Source: JAWXCH01 sp034440595 | Lineage (GTDB): Bacteria > Planctomycetota > Planctomycetia > Pirellulales > JALHPA01 | Direction: 5' to 3' | DNA: 5,872 bases | Assembly: GCA_034440595.1 (NCBI GenBank) | Contig: JAWXCH010000160.1 | Coordinates: 1-5,872, forward strand | Shown: positions 1-5,872 of the stretch, one piece after another | Layout of the letters: the number at the start of each line of letters is the position of its first letter | How positions within the stretch are numbered: position 1 is the stretch's first letter | The notes under the pieces: generated by a model | Seen by the model: the letters and a program-made list of their open reading frames with translations, nothing else | The model's database searches: none | What the model was told of the DNA's origin: nothing | Translations under genes and position numbers: made by a program

Positions 1-2131
1 CTGCGAGATTCGGTTGCATTTCAAGCAGGTATTCGTGCATTTGGCGACCACTCATTTCGGGCATGACGACATCCGTCAAGACTAGTTGGACTTCTCCGGA
101 ATATTCTTCGAATACCCGCACTCCGTCGGCCCCATTTCGAGCTTCCAACACGGTATAGCCCTGGGAACGCAAGATACGACAAGTAAGATTGCGGACTCCG
201 TCTTCGTCTTCGACAACTAGCACGGTTTCTGTGCCACGAGCAGGTTCGCTAGCTGACTGCTCTGCAACCGCTTCGGATTTGTACGCGCACTTTGGCAGAT
301 AAACTTTGAACGTCGAACCTTGTCCCAGTTCACTGTCAACAGTAATGTGTCCACCGCTCTGTTTTACGATGCCATAAACGGTTGCCAGACCCAATCCCGT
401 GCCTTTGCCTACCCCCTTGGTCGTGAAGAATGGCTCGAAAATCCGAGCTCTCGTTTTTTTGTCCATGCCGCAACCGGTATCACTAACCGCGAGCATGGCG
501 TAGGGTCCAGGCTGCACGTCGGGATACTGTTCGGCGTAACTGTCGTCCAGTTCCACATTGGCTGTCTCGATGATGAGCGTACCTCCTTGGGGCATGGCAT
601 CCCGGGCATTGATAGCCAGATTCATGACAACTTGCTGAATCTGCCCTGCATCAACTTTCACCGCAGACAACTCTGCGCACAATCTGTTCGTTAGTCTTAT
701 ATCCTCGCCGATCACTCGCTCCAGCATCATTCCTGTGTCAATGACAACCTCGTTTAAATTCACGATCGTGGACTGCAGCACCTGCTGCCGACTATAAGCG
801 AGGAGCTGGCGAGTTAATGAAGCGGCTCGATTCCCGGCTTTGAAAATCTCCTCAATCAACTCTCGGTTGTCATTCGTGAGCGAGTCATCGTATTCCATAA
901 ACTGACAACAACCAAGAATGACCGCCAACAGGTTGTTAAAATCGTGGGCAATACCTCCTGCCAATTGCCCAGTAACCTCCATTCTCTGGGATTGACGATT
1001 CATTGCCTCCAGTCGTTTCTTTTCCGATACATCATTCAAAAAGACATGGAAGAAATGGCCGCCATTCTCTGAGAAGTCAATGGCGCTAACTTCTACCTCC
1101 TTCGTAGTTCCATCCAAGCAGTTGAGAACCGCCTCATCCGATTCGGTCACTGGATTTCGTTGCTCGACGATTCGCAGCCTATCGAGCATCAAGTCATGGG
1201 ACTTCGGATGAACGAATGCCATGAGCGATTTCCCAAGTAACCGTTCCGGGCCGCCGACACCTAACAGCGTCGCGCACGGCGAATTGGCATAGGTAATCTT
1301 GTCTTCGTTGACAACGAGTATGGCAAACGGTGAAAACTCGGCAATTCGGCGATAGCGTTCTTCACTGGCTCGAAGGGCTTGAGTCACCTCGTTCCGCTCG
1401 ATCATTTTCCGTTGCAACGTGTCGTTCGTTATTTCGAGAAGTTGATTCGCTTGTTTAAGCCGAAGGGTTTGGGCCGCTATTTCGCCCGAATGGTGCCGTT
1501 CCAGGATCGCCCGATTCGTAGCGATCGACCAGGACTGGTTTAACGCCTGGCGGATTGAGAGGAGCAGGAACACATCCTCGAAAATCACCCAAAAACCATG
1601 CTCCAAAGTACGGGGAAGATCTGAGGTTGCGATTCCATATACGGACTGAGGCCAGAAGATACCTCTCAGTAAGTGGTCGGAGATCACAACAGTCGTGGCG
1701 ATTAGCAGGACTCGCCAGTCCCGATAAAATGTCAGAAACGCTAAGGATCCAAAGATATGAAAATGGCTTTCGATTCTGCCTCCGGTTAGGTGAATAAGCA
1801 GAGCAGACCACAGCATCTGCGCGACGGCGATGACGTATCGCGTTAAGGCCGCGCCCGGTCGAATGAGGATGAGGTACGAAGGAAAAAGGGTCAGGATGCC
1901 GCCATAAACAACGGCCGCCCAAAGATGTGGGTGTATTTCACTGGCGGGACCGGTCCATGTACGAGGCGTGAGTAAAAGGGCCACTCCGATCCCAGCAAAC
2001 CATTGCAGCAGCAGCAGGATCAGAAATAAGCGGTCCGTCCAGAAATGGAGGAGCGACAATTCCGTTCGATGAAGAAATTCGGCTCGTTCTGCCACATCAG
2101 GATCGGTCAGTGAATTTGGATTTGCAAACAC
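1..2131 (-). CDS. Membrane-bound hybrid histidine kinase (His-rich membrane domain, PAS, HisKA, HATPase, REC), 3' end cut by window
   Basis: This is a sensor kinase that should autophosphorylate on histidine and pass phosphate to its own receiver and possibly a partner regulator. One uninterrupted frame of 710 residues runs from a GTG at 2131 to the left edge. In order it shows about six hydrophobic segments (residues 31-55, 70-92, 99-117, 123-137, 138-152, 181-194), a coiled coil (about 205-258), a PAS domain (about 256-372), HisKA with H396 in GGIAHDFNNLL, and HATPase with an N box (N504, N508), DTGCGMD (551-557), EPFFTTK (566-572) and GKGTGLGLA (576-584). The receiver begins near 636, with acidic residues 641-644 and phosphoacceptor D687 in LTDVVMPEMSG. 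The receiver's Thr/Ser and Lys lie outside the window. The membrane domain carries HLTGG, HFH and YRDW, a signature I recall from N termini of kinases, GGDEF proteins and chemoreceptors. GTG was chosen because an AGGAG lies 7 bases upstream and no better start is visible. It is the second gene of an operon with the RedB-like gene. The kinase assignment is near certain; the signal is unknown. Confidence 0.95.
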   Translation of the reverse strand, partial: MFANPNSLTDPDVAERAEFLHRTELSLLHFWTDRLFLILLLLQWFAGIGVALLLTPRTWTGPASEIHPHLWAAVVYGGILTLFPSYLILIRPGAALTRYVIAVAQMLWSALLIHLTGGRIESHFHIFGSLAFLTFYRDWRVLLIATTVVISDHLLRGIFWPQSVYGIATSDLPRTLEHGFWVIFEDVFLLLSIRQALNQSWSIATNRAILERHHSGEIAAQTLRLKQANQLLEITNDTLQRKMIERNEVTQALRASEERYRRIAEFSPFAILVVNEDKITYANSPCATLLGVGGPERLLGKSLMAFVHPKSHDLMLDRLRIVEQRNPVTESDEAVLNCLDGTTKEVEVSAIDFSENGGHFFHVFLNDVSEKKRLEAMNRQSQRMEVTGQLAGGIAHDFNNLLAVILGCCQFMEYDDSLTNDNRELIEEIFKAGNRAASLTRQLLAYSRQQVLQSTIVNLNEVVIDTGMMLERVIGEDIRLTNRLCAELSAVKVDAGQIQQVVMNLAINARDAMPQGGTLIIETANVELDDSYAEQYPDVQPGPYAMLAVSDTGCGMDKKTRARIFEPFFTTKGVGKGTGLGLATVYGIVKQSGGHITVDSELGQGSTFKVYLPKCAYKSEAVAEQSASEPARGTETVLVVEDEDGVRNLTCRILRSQGYTVLEARNGADGVRVFEEYSGEVQLVLTDVVMPEMSGRQMHEYLLEMQPNLA

Positions 2132-2138
2132 GAGAAAG

Positions 2139-2143
2139 CTCCT
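2139..2143 (-). promoter_or_regulatory. Ribosome binding site AGGAG for the hybrid kinase
   Basis: On the minus strand AGGAG sits 7 bases before the GTG start at 2131, and its first bases fall within the TAG stop of the upstream RedB-like gene (2142-2144). This is the only strong Shine-Dalgarno site near a start in the window. It decides the GTG start and suggests that ribosomes finishing the first gene re-initiate on the kinase. Confidence 0.75.
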
Positions 2144-2759
2144 AACGAGCAAAGGCCGCGGTTTCAGAAAGTGGGCATCCAAACACTGGGGAAGCAGTCG
2201 GACACATCTCGCTGCCATTGATGACCGAAATGATTGCATCCCGTCCTGCGTTTTGTCCCTCGTGACCTCGTGCGGCTGTAATCCCACCGTTGTACTGAAG
2301 TTTTCCGGACCGGTCATAAAGCAGAACTTGACCGGAAGTCGTCACGGAAAATATTTTCAATTCTGCCCCGTCCTGATCAATCACGACTTTTACGCCGGGA
2401 ATGTCTTCAGCTTTCCTCCAGAGGCTCGTTTTCTCCCACCCTGGTCCAAAACCAACCGGCCTGTAAAACACGACTTGTGTCTCAATCTTGGCAGGGCATG
2501 AAGCCAGAGTGAGTGCTAATTCGTGGAGAGTCGCCCGACTGCAGGGGCAATGCGGATGGACAAATACCAGCAACGTCGGTGCCTCTGTGCTCAGCCGAAG
2601 CTTGCTCTCGGCAGGCCATTGAGGCAGCGGGCCGCTGGGGATTCCCGGCGTGAGAGCATATTTCCAAAGTAGCGCCGTACTGCCGGCCATCGCTCCCAGC
2701 CAGAGGACGGCCACCACCGGCAACAGCTTAGGAGTGAACCGGACGAAGGATCGCGACAT
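2142..2759 (-). CDS. Membrane-anchored thioredoxin-fold protein with CxC motif (RedB-like)
   Basis: This 205-residue protein has a basic N terminus (R3, R7, K11), one hydrophobic segment (about 13-33) and then a soluble domain, which the positive-inside rule places outside the cytoplasmic membrane. The soluble domain starts with a thioredoxin-like beta strand, LLVFVHPH, running into the motif HPHCPCS (68-74; C71, C73), where thioredoxins carry CxxC. Later come a strand with VVIDQDGAEL (125-134), a GQVLLYDRSGKLQYNGGIT stretch (143-161) typical of the last strands of this fold, and Cys186 and Cys195, the latter in FGCPL near the C terminus. I recall similar proteins in planctomycetes and myxobacteria annotated as RedB, named after the Myxococcus xanthus red locus, which also holds a membrane kinase; this is memory, not a search. 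The substrate and reaction are unknown. No strong ribosome binding site precedes ATG 2759. It is the first gene of an operon with the kinase, 10 bases apart. Likely jobs are redox or metal handling, or supplying the kinase's signal. Confidence 0.82.
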   Translation of the reverse strand: MSRSFVRFTPKLLPVVAVLWLGAMAGSTALLWKYALTPGIPSGPLPQWPAESKLRLSTEAPTLLVFVHPHCPCSRATLHELALTLASCPAKIETQVVFYRPVGFGPGWEKTSLWRKAEDIPGVKVVIDQDGAELKIFSVTTSGQVLLYDRSGKLQYNGGITAARGHEGQNAGRDAIISVINGSEMCPTASPVFGCPLSETAAFAR

Positions 2760-3000
2760 TGGGATTGCTGGATTTGGTGCGTTCCGCGTTCAGAGAATTA
2801 AGGGCTCTCAAAGGTAGCTCAAATCGAGGCCATTATTTCTGCTTGGTCTTCCTGTCATTGCAGTTATGCCGATTGAAACGATTGGTGGCGGACTCCAGCG
2901 CTCTCTTATCAACGTCGCCCATTAACTGCGCTGAGCTATGGTTACCTGTGTGAGGGGCGGCAGGCATCCGCGGCGAGTTCCAAAAAGCAGAGCTGCAAAC
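2760..3000. promoter_or_regulatory. Divergent intergenic region between the RedB-kinase operon and the REC-HDOD gene
   Basis: These 241 bases separate two outward-facing genes and must hold promoters for both. On the minus strand, ATGACA (2853-2858) and AATAAT (2832-2837) each differ at one position from the -35 and -10 consensus, but the 15-base spacing is short, so this is only a weak promoter candidate for the RedB-like operon. On the plus strand no convincing promoter or clear Shine-Dalgarno site was found before 3001. Short open frames cross the region but lack ribosome binding sites and recognisable products. No clear operator repeat was seen. Confidence 0.5.
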
Positions 3001-4701
3001 ATGGATCAAAAACGGACGTTTAAGGCACTAGTCGTTGACGATGACGCGACCGTGACAAGGTTGTTGGTCCGCGGATTGATGCAGCAAGGTTTTACGAGCG
3101 ACACGGCAGTCGATGGGAGTGAGGCCGAGGAAAAGGTGGCGAAATCCCAATACGACGCCGTGGTGACCGATCTCCGAATGCCAAAAAAGCATGGTCATGC
3201 GCTGGCTTTGCACCTGCTTTCTTTGCCGCAACGACCTGTGATCGTCGTGCATACGGGACTGGTCGAGCCGAAACTTGCCAAAGACTTGCTGGCACGAGGC
3301 GTGGACGACATTCTCTTTAAGCCGTTTGACATTGGCTTGCTCGCTACGAAAGTTAGGGTTTTAGTAGAACGCAAGATCGCGCCGACTGCGCAGGCCGAAG
3401 AAAACTCGAAGCAGGCAGAGTGCGCTGTTGATGAAGCGCAACAGTCAGAAGGGCCAACCCACGAAATGCCCGTGAGCCTGGCGAATATCGAGAGCAAGCT
3501 GTCGAGCCTTTCGCGGATCCTGCCCGTCTCGTCTGTCGGACTTGACGTTTACAACATGGCCAGCACCGATCGATCCGAGGCACCCCAAATTGCGGCAGCA
3601 ATCCAGCAAGATGCCACGCTCGCCGCCGAAGTGCTACGACTGGCGAACAGTACCTTCTACAACGCGTCCGGGCAGCGCATCGTCCATCTCGAACGAGCGG
3701 TCAAGCAGATCGGTCTGAAACGGATCGGCGAATTGGCATTATCTACGAATGCATTATCGGCCCTTACTTCGGGACTGCTGCCGTGGTTGAATGTTGACTT
3801 GACCTGGAAGCGCAGCATGGCGGCGGGACGCTCCATCGAATTGCTCATCGAACAAGGAGAAAATCGGCAAGTTGAGAAAGGCCTTTTTCTCAGCGCCATT
3901 ATGCATCCCCTGGGACGAGTAGTCTTGGGAACGCTCTTTCCGAAGCGATATGAAATGATGATTCAGCGATGCGGAAGCAACGAGGGCACACTGCTGGAGC
4001 AAGAGCGCGCAGCATTTCCGATCGATCATTCCGAGGTCATGGCCAATATCCTAGCGTCCTGGAAAATCCCGTCTGACATTCACGCACCACTCCGGCACTT
4101 CTTAGCTGATCGCTCATCACTCGGAAAATTGCCTGATCCCATTCGCAGCCAAATAGACCTTCTCATTCTTGCGATATTTATGGGTAACGTTGCAATTGCT
4201 CAATGGGAATCCTGGGATTCAATTGACATCCCTCCTGCCTCGATGCTGAGAAAGATGGGAATAAGTTCTCCATCGGGCATGCTCGCGAAGATTAAACTTT
4301 GCGTTAAGCAACTTGCGTCTCTCCGGGCGGATCGAACGGGGACCAGCATAAAGTCAGAACGTACCGAACTGTCTCGAGAACTTGCTTACTGCGACCTCTC
4401 CGGTTCGCCATTCGACTTCTTGCCTGAGATTACTTCCCCCATGGGAATTAAACTCATCAAACACTCCCCAGAGGAACTGAACGATTTGGAAGGAGCCGTT
4501 CTCGTCAATTGCGTCGGCGTTGCACCGCAACGACTCGTAGCCAAGGCAAGGCGTGCCTCACGGCAGCAGCTATTGATCGTCACGGACTTCGAACCACGGG
4601 ATGAGTATCGAGAATATGGACAAACCGTCGCGCTGCCCGTCCGCTCCGCTCGACTACGAACGGTGTGCTGGGAAGCAACGCACGCCATCGGTCGGAAATA
4701 A
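3001..4701 (+). CDS. Response regulator with receiver and HDOD domains plus a degenerate receiver-like C terminus
   Basis: This 566-residue protein is probably a cytoplasmic signalling output. The receiver (about 7-122) has the acidic residues D13-D15, phosphoacceptor D57 in VTDLRMP, T85 and K107 in LFKPF, so all residues needed for phosphorylation are present. A charged linker rich in Glu and Gln (about 125-158) leads to an HDOD domain (about 163-375), recognised from its QDATLAAEVLRLANSTFY stretch, the helix around AVKQIGLKRIGE, the MHPLGRVVLG stretch (301-310) and HSEVMANILASW (343-354). As in other HDOD domains, the metal-binding pattern of true HD phosphohydrolases is incomplete, so a protein-binding rather than enzymatic role is expected. 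Residues about 458-566 look like a second, degenerate receiver. An in-frame ATG at 2938 would add 21 residues, but ATG 3001 was chosen because the receiver starts just after it, as is usual; neither start has a good ribosome binding site. Divergent from a hybrid kinase operon, so it is a candidate partner. No DNA-binding domain is visible. Confidence 0.93.
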   Translation: MDQKRTFKALVVDDDATVTRLLVRGLMQQGFTSDTAVDGSEAEEKVAKSQYDAVVTDLRMPKKHGHALALHLLSLPQRPVIVVHTGLVEPKLAKDLLARGVDDILFKPFDIGLLATKVRVLVERKIAPTAQAEENSKQAECAVDEAQQSEGPTHEMPVSLANIESKLSSLSRILPVSSVGLDVYNMASTDRSEAPQIAAAIQQDATLAAEVLRLANSTFYNASGQRIVHLERAVKQIGLKRIGELALSTNALSALTSGLLPWLNVDLTWKRSMAAGRSIELLIEQGENRQVEKGLFLSAIMHPLGRVVLGTLFPKRYEMMIQRCGSNEGTLLEQERAAFPIDHSEVMANILASWKIPSDIHAPLRHFLADRSSLGKLPDPIRSQIDLLILAIFMGNVAIAQWESWDSIDIPPASMLRKMGISSPSGMLAKIKLCVKQLASLRADRTGTSIKSERTELSRELAYCDLSGSPFDFLPEITSPMGIKLIKHSPEELNDLEGAVLVNCVGVAPQRLVAKARRASRQQLLIVTDFEPRDEYREYGQTVALPVRSARLRTVCWEATHAIGRK

Positions 4702-4988
4702 CAGTTGACTGGCTAACCGTCTTCTCTCTTTGCATAAGCAATTCAGAACTCAATGCAGAGACTTTTATGCCATGCGCTACCTTAGTAGAGTCGCACTTCG
4801 AGCAACTTTTGGGCGATTGCGATTCACTATGTCTCCCCACCGCAGCACCAGCACGAGCTTCGTCGAGTCGTTTCAGACTTGCTGATCAATTTCGTGAGGG
4901 CTAAATATCCCTGGAAAGTCTGGCCGTCATGCTGTTCTCCGCGAAGCTTTGCGAAGGAATCACGGGGGCAATAAGTCAAGCCTGATAT

Positions 4989-5006
4989 CGCCGCGGTGGA
5001 GCGGCG
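4989..5006. repeat. Perfect 6-bp GC hairpin (CGCCGC / GCGGCG, 6-base loop)
   Basis: CGCCGC at 4989-4994 pairs exactly with GCGGCG at 5001-5006 around the loop GGTGGA. The only T-run on the plus side is TTTT at 5018-5021, 11 bases after the stem, and none follows on the minus side. It therefore does not fit a standard Rho-independent terminator. It could still slow or end transcription from the REC-HDOD gene, or belong to an intergenic repeat. Confidence 0.45.
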
Positions 5007-5075
5007 GGGTGGCTGGGTTTTGCGCAGCATAACACGGCTGATGCGTGAGTACGCCACGCCGATTTTGCGGAAGGA

Positions 5076-5089
5076 TCGATTCGAATCGA
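5076..5089. repeat. Perfect 14-bp palindrome TCGATTCGAATCGA
   Basis: The sequence equals its own reverse complement over 14 bases, and the flanking bases no longer match. It lies 131 bases upstream of the acnA start and inside the coding-like frame 4996-5130. It could be a binding site for a dimeric regulator or chance in TCGA-rich sequence; one copy alone does not settle this. Confidence 0.4.
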
Positions 5090-5220
5090 CGGAATGGACA
5101 GCCGCAGACATCGGGCGGTTGGTTCGCTAAAATTCGGGGCGGAAGGCCGGCTGCCCTCTCTTGGAATCGGCTGGCAGGATACCCGCCCTGTGTTTTCTTG
5201 ATTTGACTGGCAGATTGCCC

Positions 5221-5872
5221 ATGACGACGCCTACTGTTTTCGATCCGTTCAAGGCCCGCGATACTTTTCAGACCGCTGGGGGGCCGGTTGGCATTTATCG
5301 GCTCGATCGCTTGCAGCAGCAGGGGCTGGGGGGGATTAGCAAGCTGCCGTTTAGCATGCGGGTGCTGCTGGAGGCGGTGCTGAGGAATTGCGATGGGTAT
5401 TTGGTGACGGAAGAGGATGTGCGGTCGCTGGCCGCGTGGCAGGCGACGGCGGTGGCGAAGGCGGAGATTCCGTTTAAGCCGGCGAGGGTTGTGTTGCAGG
5501 ATTTCACTGGGGTTCCGTGCGTTGTCGATCTGGCGGCGATGCGGTCGGCGATGAAGCGGCTCGGCGGCGACCCGAAAAAGATCAATCCGCTGATTCCGGT
5601 CGATTTGGTCATCGACCACTCGGTGCAGGTTGATTTCTTCGGCACGCCGGACGCCCTGGATAAGAACGTCGAGATGGAGTTTGACCGCAACCGCGAGCGG
5701 TACGAATTTCTCCGCTGGGGTCAAAAGTCGTTGGCGAATTTTCGCGCGGTTCCGCCGAATGTGGGCATCGTGCATCAGGTGAATTTGGAGTACTTGGCCA
5801 AGGTTGTTTTCAGAGGCACGGATAAACTGGGAGCGGTGGCGTTTCCCGATTCGCTGGTGGGCACCGATAGCC
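5221..5872 (+). CDS. acnA: Aconitate hydratase, N-terminal part (AcnA/IRP1 type), 3' end cut by window
   Basis: Aconitase interconverts citrate and isocitrate in the TCA cycle through a 4Fe-4S cluster in the cytoplasm. The visible 217 residues, about a quarter of the usual 900 or so, match the N terminus of the AcnA/IRP1 branch: the FDPFKARDTF opening, the LPFSMRVLLEAVLRNCDG stretch (42-59), QDFTGVP (93-99), VDLVIDHSVQVD (127-138) with the Asp132-His133 pair that corresponds to the active-site Asp-His of the family, the FLRWGQ region (163-168), GIVHQVNLEYL (182-192) and DSLVGTDS at the edge. The three cluster cysteines lie beyond the window. ATG 5221 fits the family's usual start just before the FDPF segment, but no Shine-Dalgarno site precedes it. 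By hand count 68 of the first 90 codons end in G or C, more than in the signalling genes. It seems to be its own transcription unit. Confidence 0.97.
   Translation, partial: MTTPTVFDPFKARDTFQTAGGPVGIYRLDRLQQQGLGGISKLPFSMRVLLEAVLRNCDGYLVTEEDVRSLAAWQATAVAKAEIPFKPARVVLQDFTGVPCVVDLAAMRSAMKRLGGDPKKINPLIPVDLVIDHSVQVDFFGTPDALDKNVEMEFDRNRERYEFLRWGQKSLANFRAVPPNVGIVHQVNLEYLAKVVFRGTDKLGAVAFPDSLVGTDS

Larger units (their letters stand above)
4702..5220. other. 519-base region without a convincing gene, between the REC-HDOD gene and acnA
   Basis: No protein family, tRNA or strong intrinsic terminator was recognised here. The left part (4702-4900) is plain, with only a distant 6-base inverted repeat (4732-4737 with 4765-4770). 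The right part holds a GC-rich hairpin (4989-5006), a coding-like but unidentified 44-codon frame (4996-5130) and a 14-base palindrome (5076-5089). The acnA promoter should lie at the right end, but no clear -35/-10 pair or Shine-Dalgarno site is visible before ATG 5221. Confidence 0.6.

Noticed and set aside
320..694. Plus-strand open frame of 124 codons
   Set aside because: It lies antisense to the HATPase region of the kinase, which has all its motifs in frame; the plus-strand product shows no family features.
1455..1922. Minus-strand open frame of 155 codons
   Set aside because: It is in another frame of the kinase's membrane domain; the kinase frame is unbroken from 2131 to the left edge and explains the sequence better.
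2759..2953. Plus-strand 64-codon frame in the divergent region
   Set aside because: It has no ribosome binding site, overlaps the start of the RedB-like gene and encodes nothing recognisable.
2938..3000. Upstream ATG start for the REC-HDOD protein
   Set aside because: The extra 21 residues are Arg-rich and unlike a receiver N terminus, and the ATG at 3001 places the first receiver strand at the usual position. It cannot be fully excluded because neither start has a clear Shine-Dalgarno site.
4732..4770. Inverted repeat GCATAA / TTATGC as a terminator for the REC-HDOD gene
   Set aside because: It has only 6 A/T-rich pairs with a 27-base loop and no following T-run; this is too weak for an intrinsic terminator.
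4665..4904. Plus-strand 79-codon frame overlapping the end of the REC-HDOD gene
   Set aside because: It begins inside the HDOD gene in another frame, has no ribosome binding site and shows no domain-like pattern.
4827..5111. Minus-strand 94-codon frame in the intergenic region
   Set aside because: It lacks a ribosome binding site and a recognisable family. It is kept only as part of the intergenic-element question, not as a gene.
4960..5775. Minus-strand 271-codon frame
   Set aside because: It is antisense to the start of aconitase and has the Arg/His/Pro-rich composition expected from reading a G/C-ending coding strand backwards.

Overview
The window looks like chromosomal DNA of a planctomycete, probably from the Pirellulales side. 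This rests on remembered resemblance of the aconitase N terminus, the membrane kinase and the RedB-like protein to planctomycete sequences, plus moderate GC and weak or absent Shine-Dalgarno sites before three of the four genes. The phylum is a reasonable inference; the genus cannot be read from here.

Layout. On the minus strand, a two-gene operon reads leftwards. It has a membrane-anchored thioredoxin-fold protein with an HPHCPCS motif (2142-2759, RedB-like) and then, 10 bases downstream, a large hybrid histidine kinase (2131 to beyond the left edge). The kinase has a histidine-rich multi-pass membrane domain, a coiled coil, a PAS domain, HisKA, HATPase and a receiver cut by the window edge. 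A 241-base divergent intergenic region (2760-3000) separates this operon from a plus-strand gene (3001-4701) encoding a receiver-HDOD response regulator with an extra C-terminal domain that resembles a degenerate receiver. A 519-base region without a convincing gene (4702-5220) follows; its right half holds a GC-rich hairpin, a 14-base palindrome and a coding-like 44-codon frame. The window ends in the first 217 codons of aconitate hydratase (acnA, 5221 to beyond the right edge).

How the parts may work together. The left two-thirds reads as one signalling locus. An extracytoplasmic Cys-x-Cys protein is translationally coupled to a membrane kinase whose sensor domain carries at least seven histidines, and a divergently transcribed REC-HDOD protein is a natural candidate for the phosphotransfer output. 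A redox- or metal-responsive circuit is the most interesting reading, but the sequence shows only the architecture, not the signal. The aconitase is a housekeeping TCA-cycle gene with more G/C-ending codons and no evident functional link to the signalling genes.
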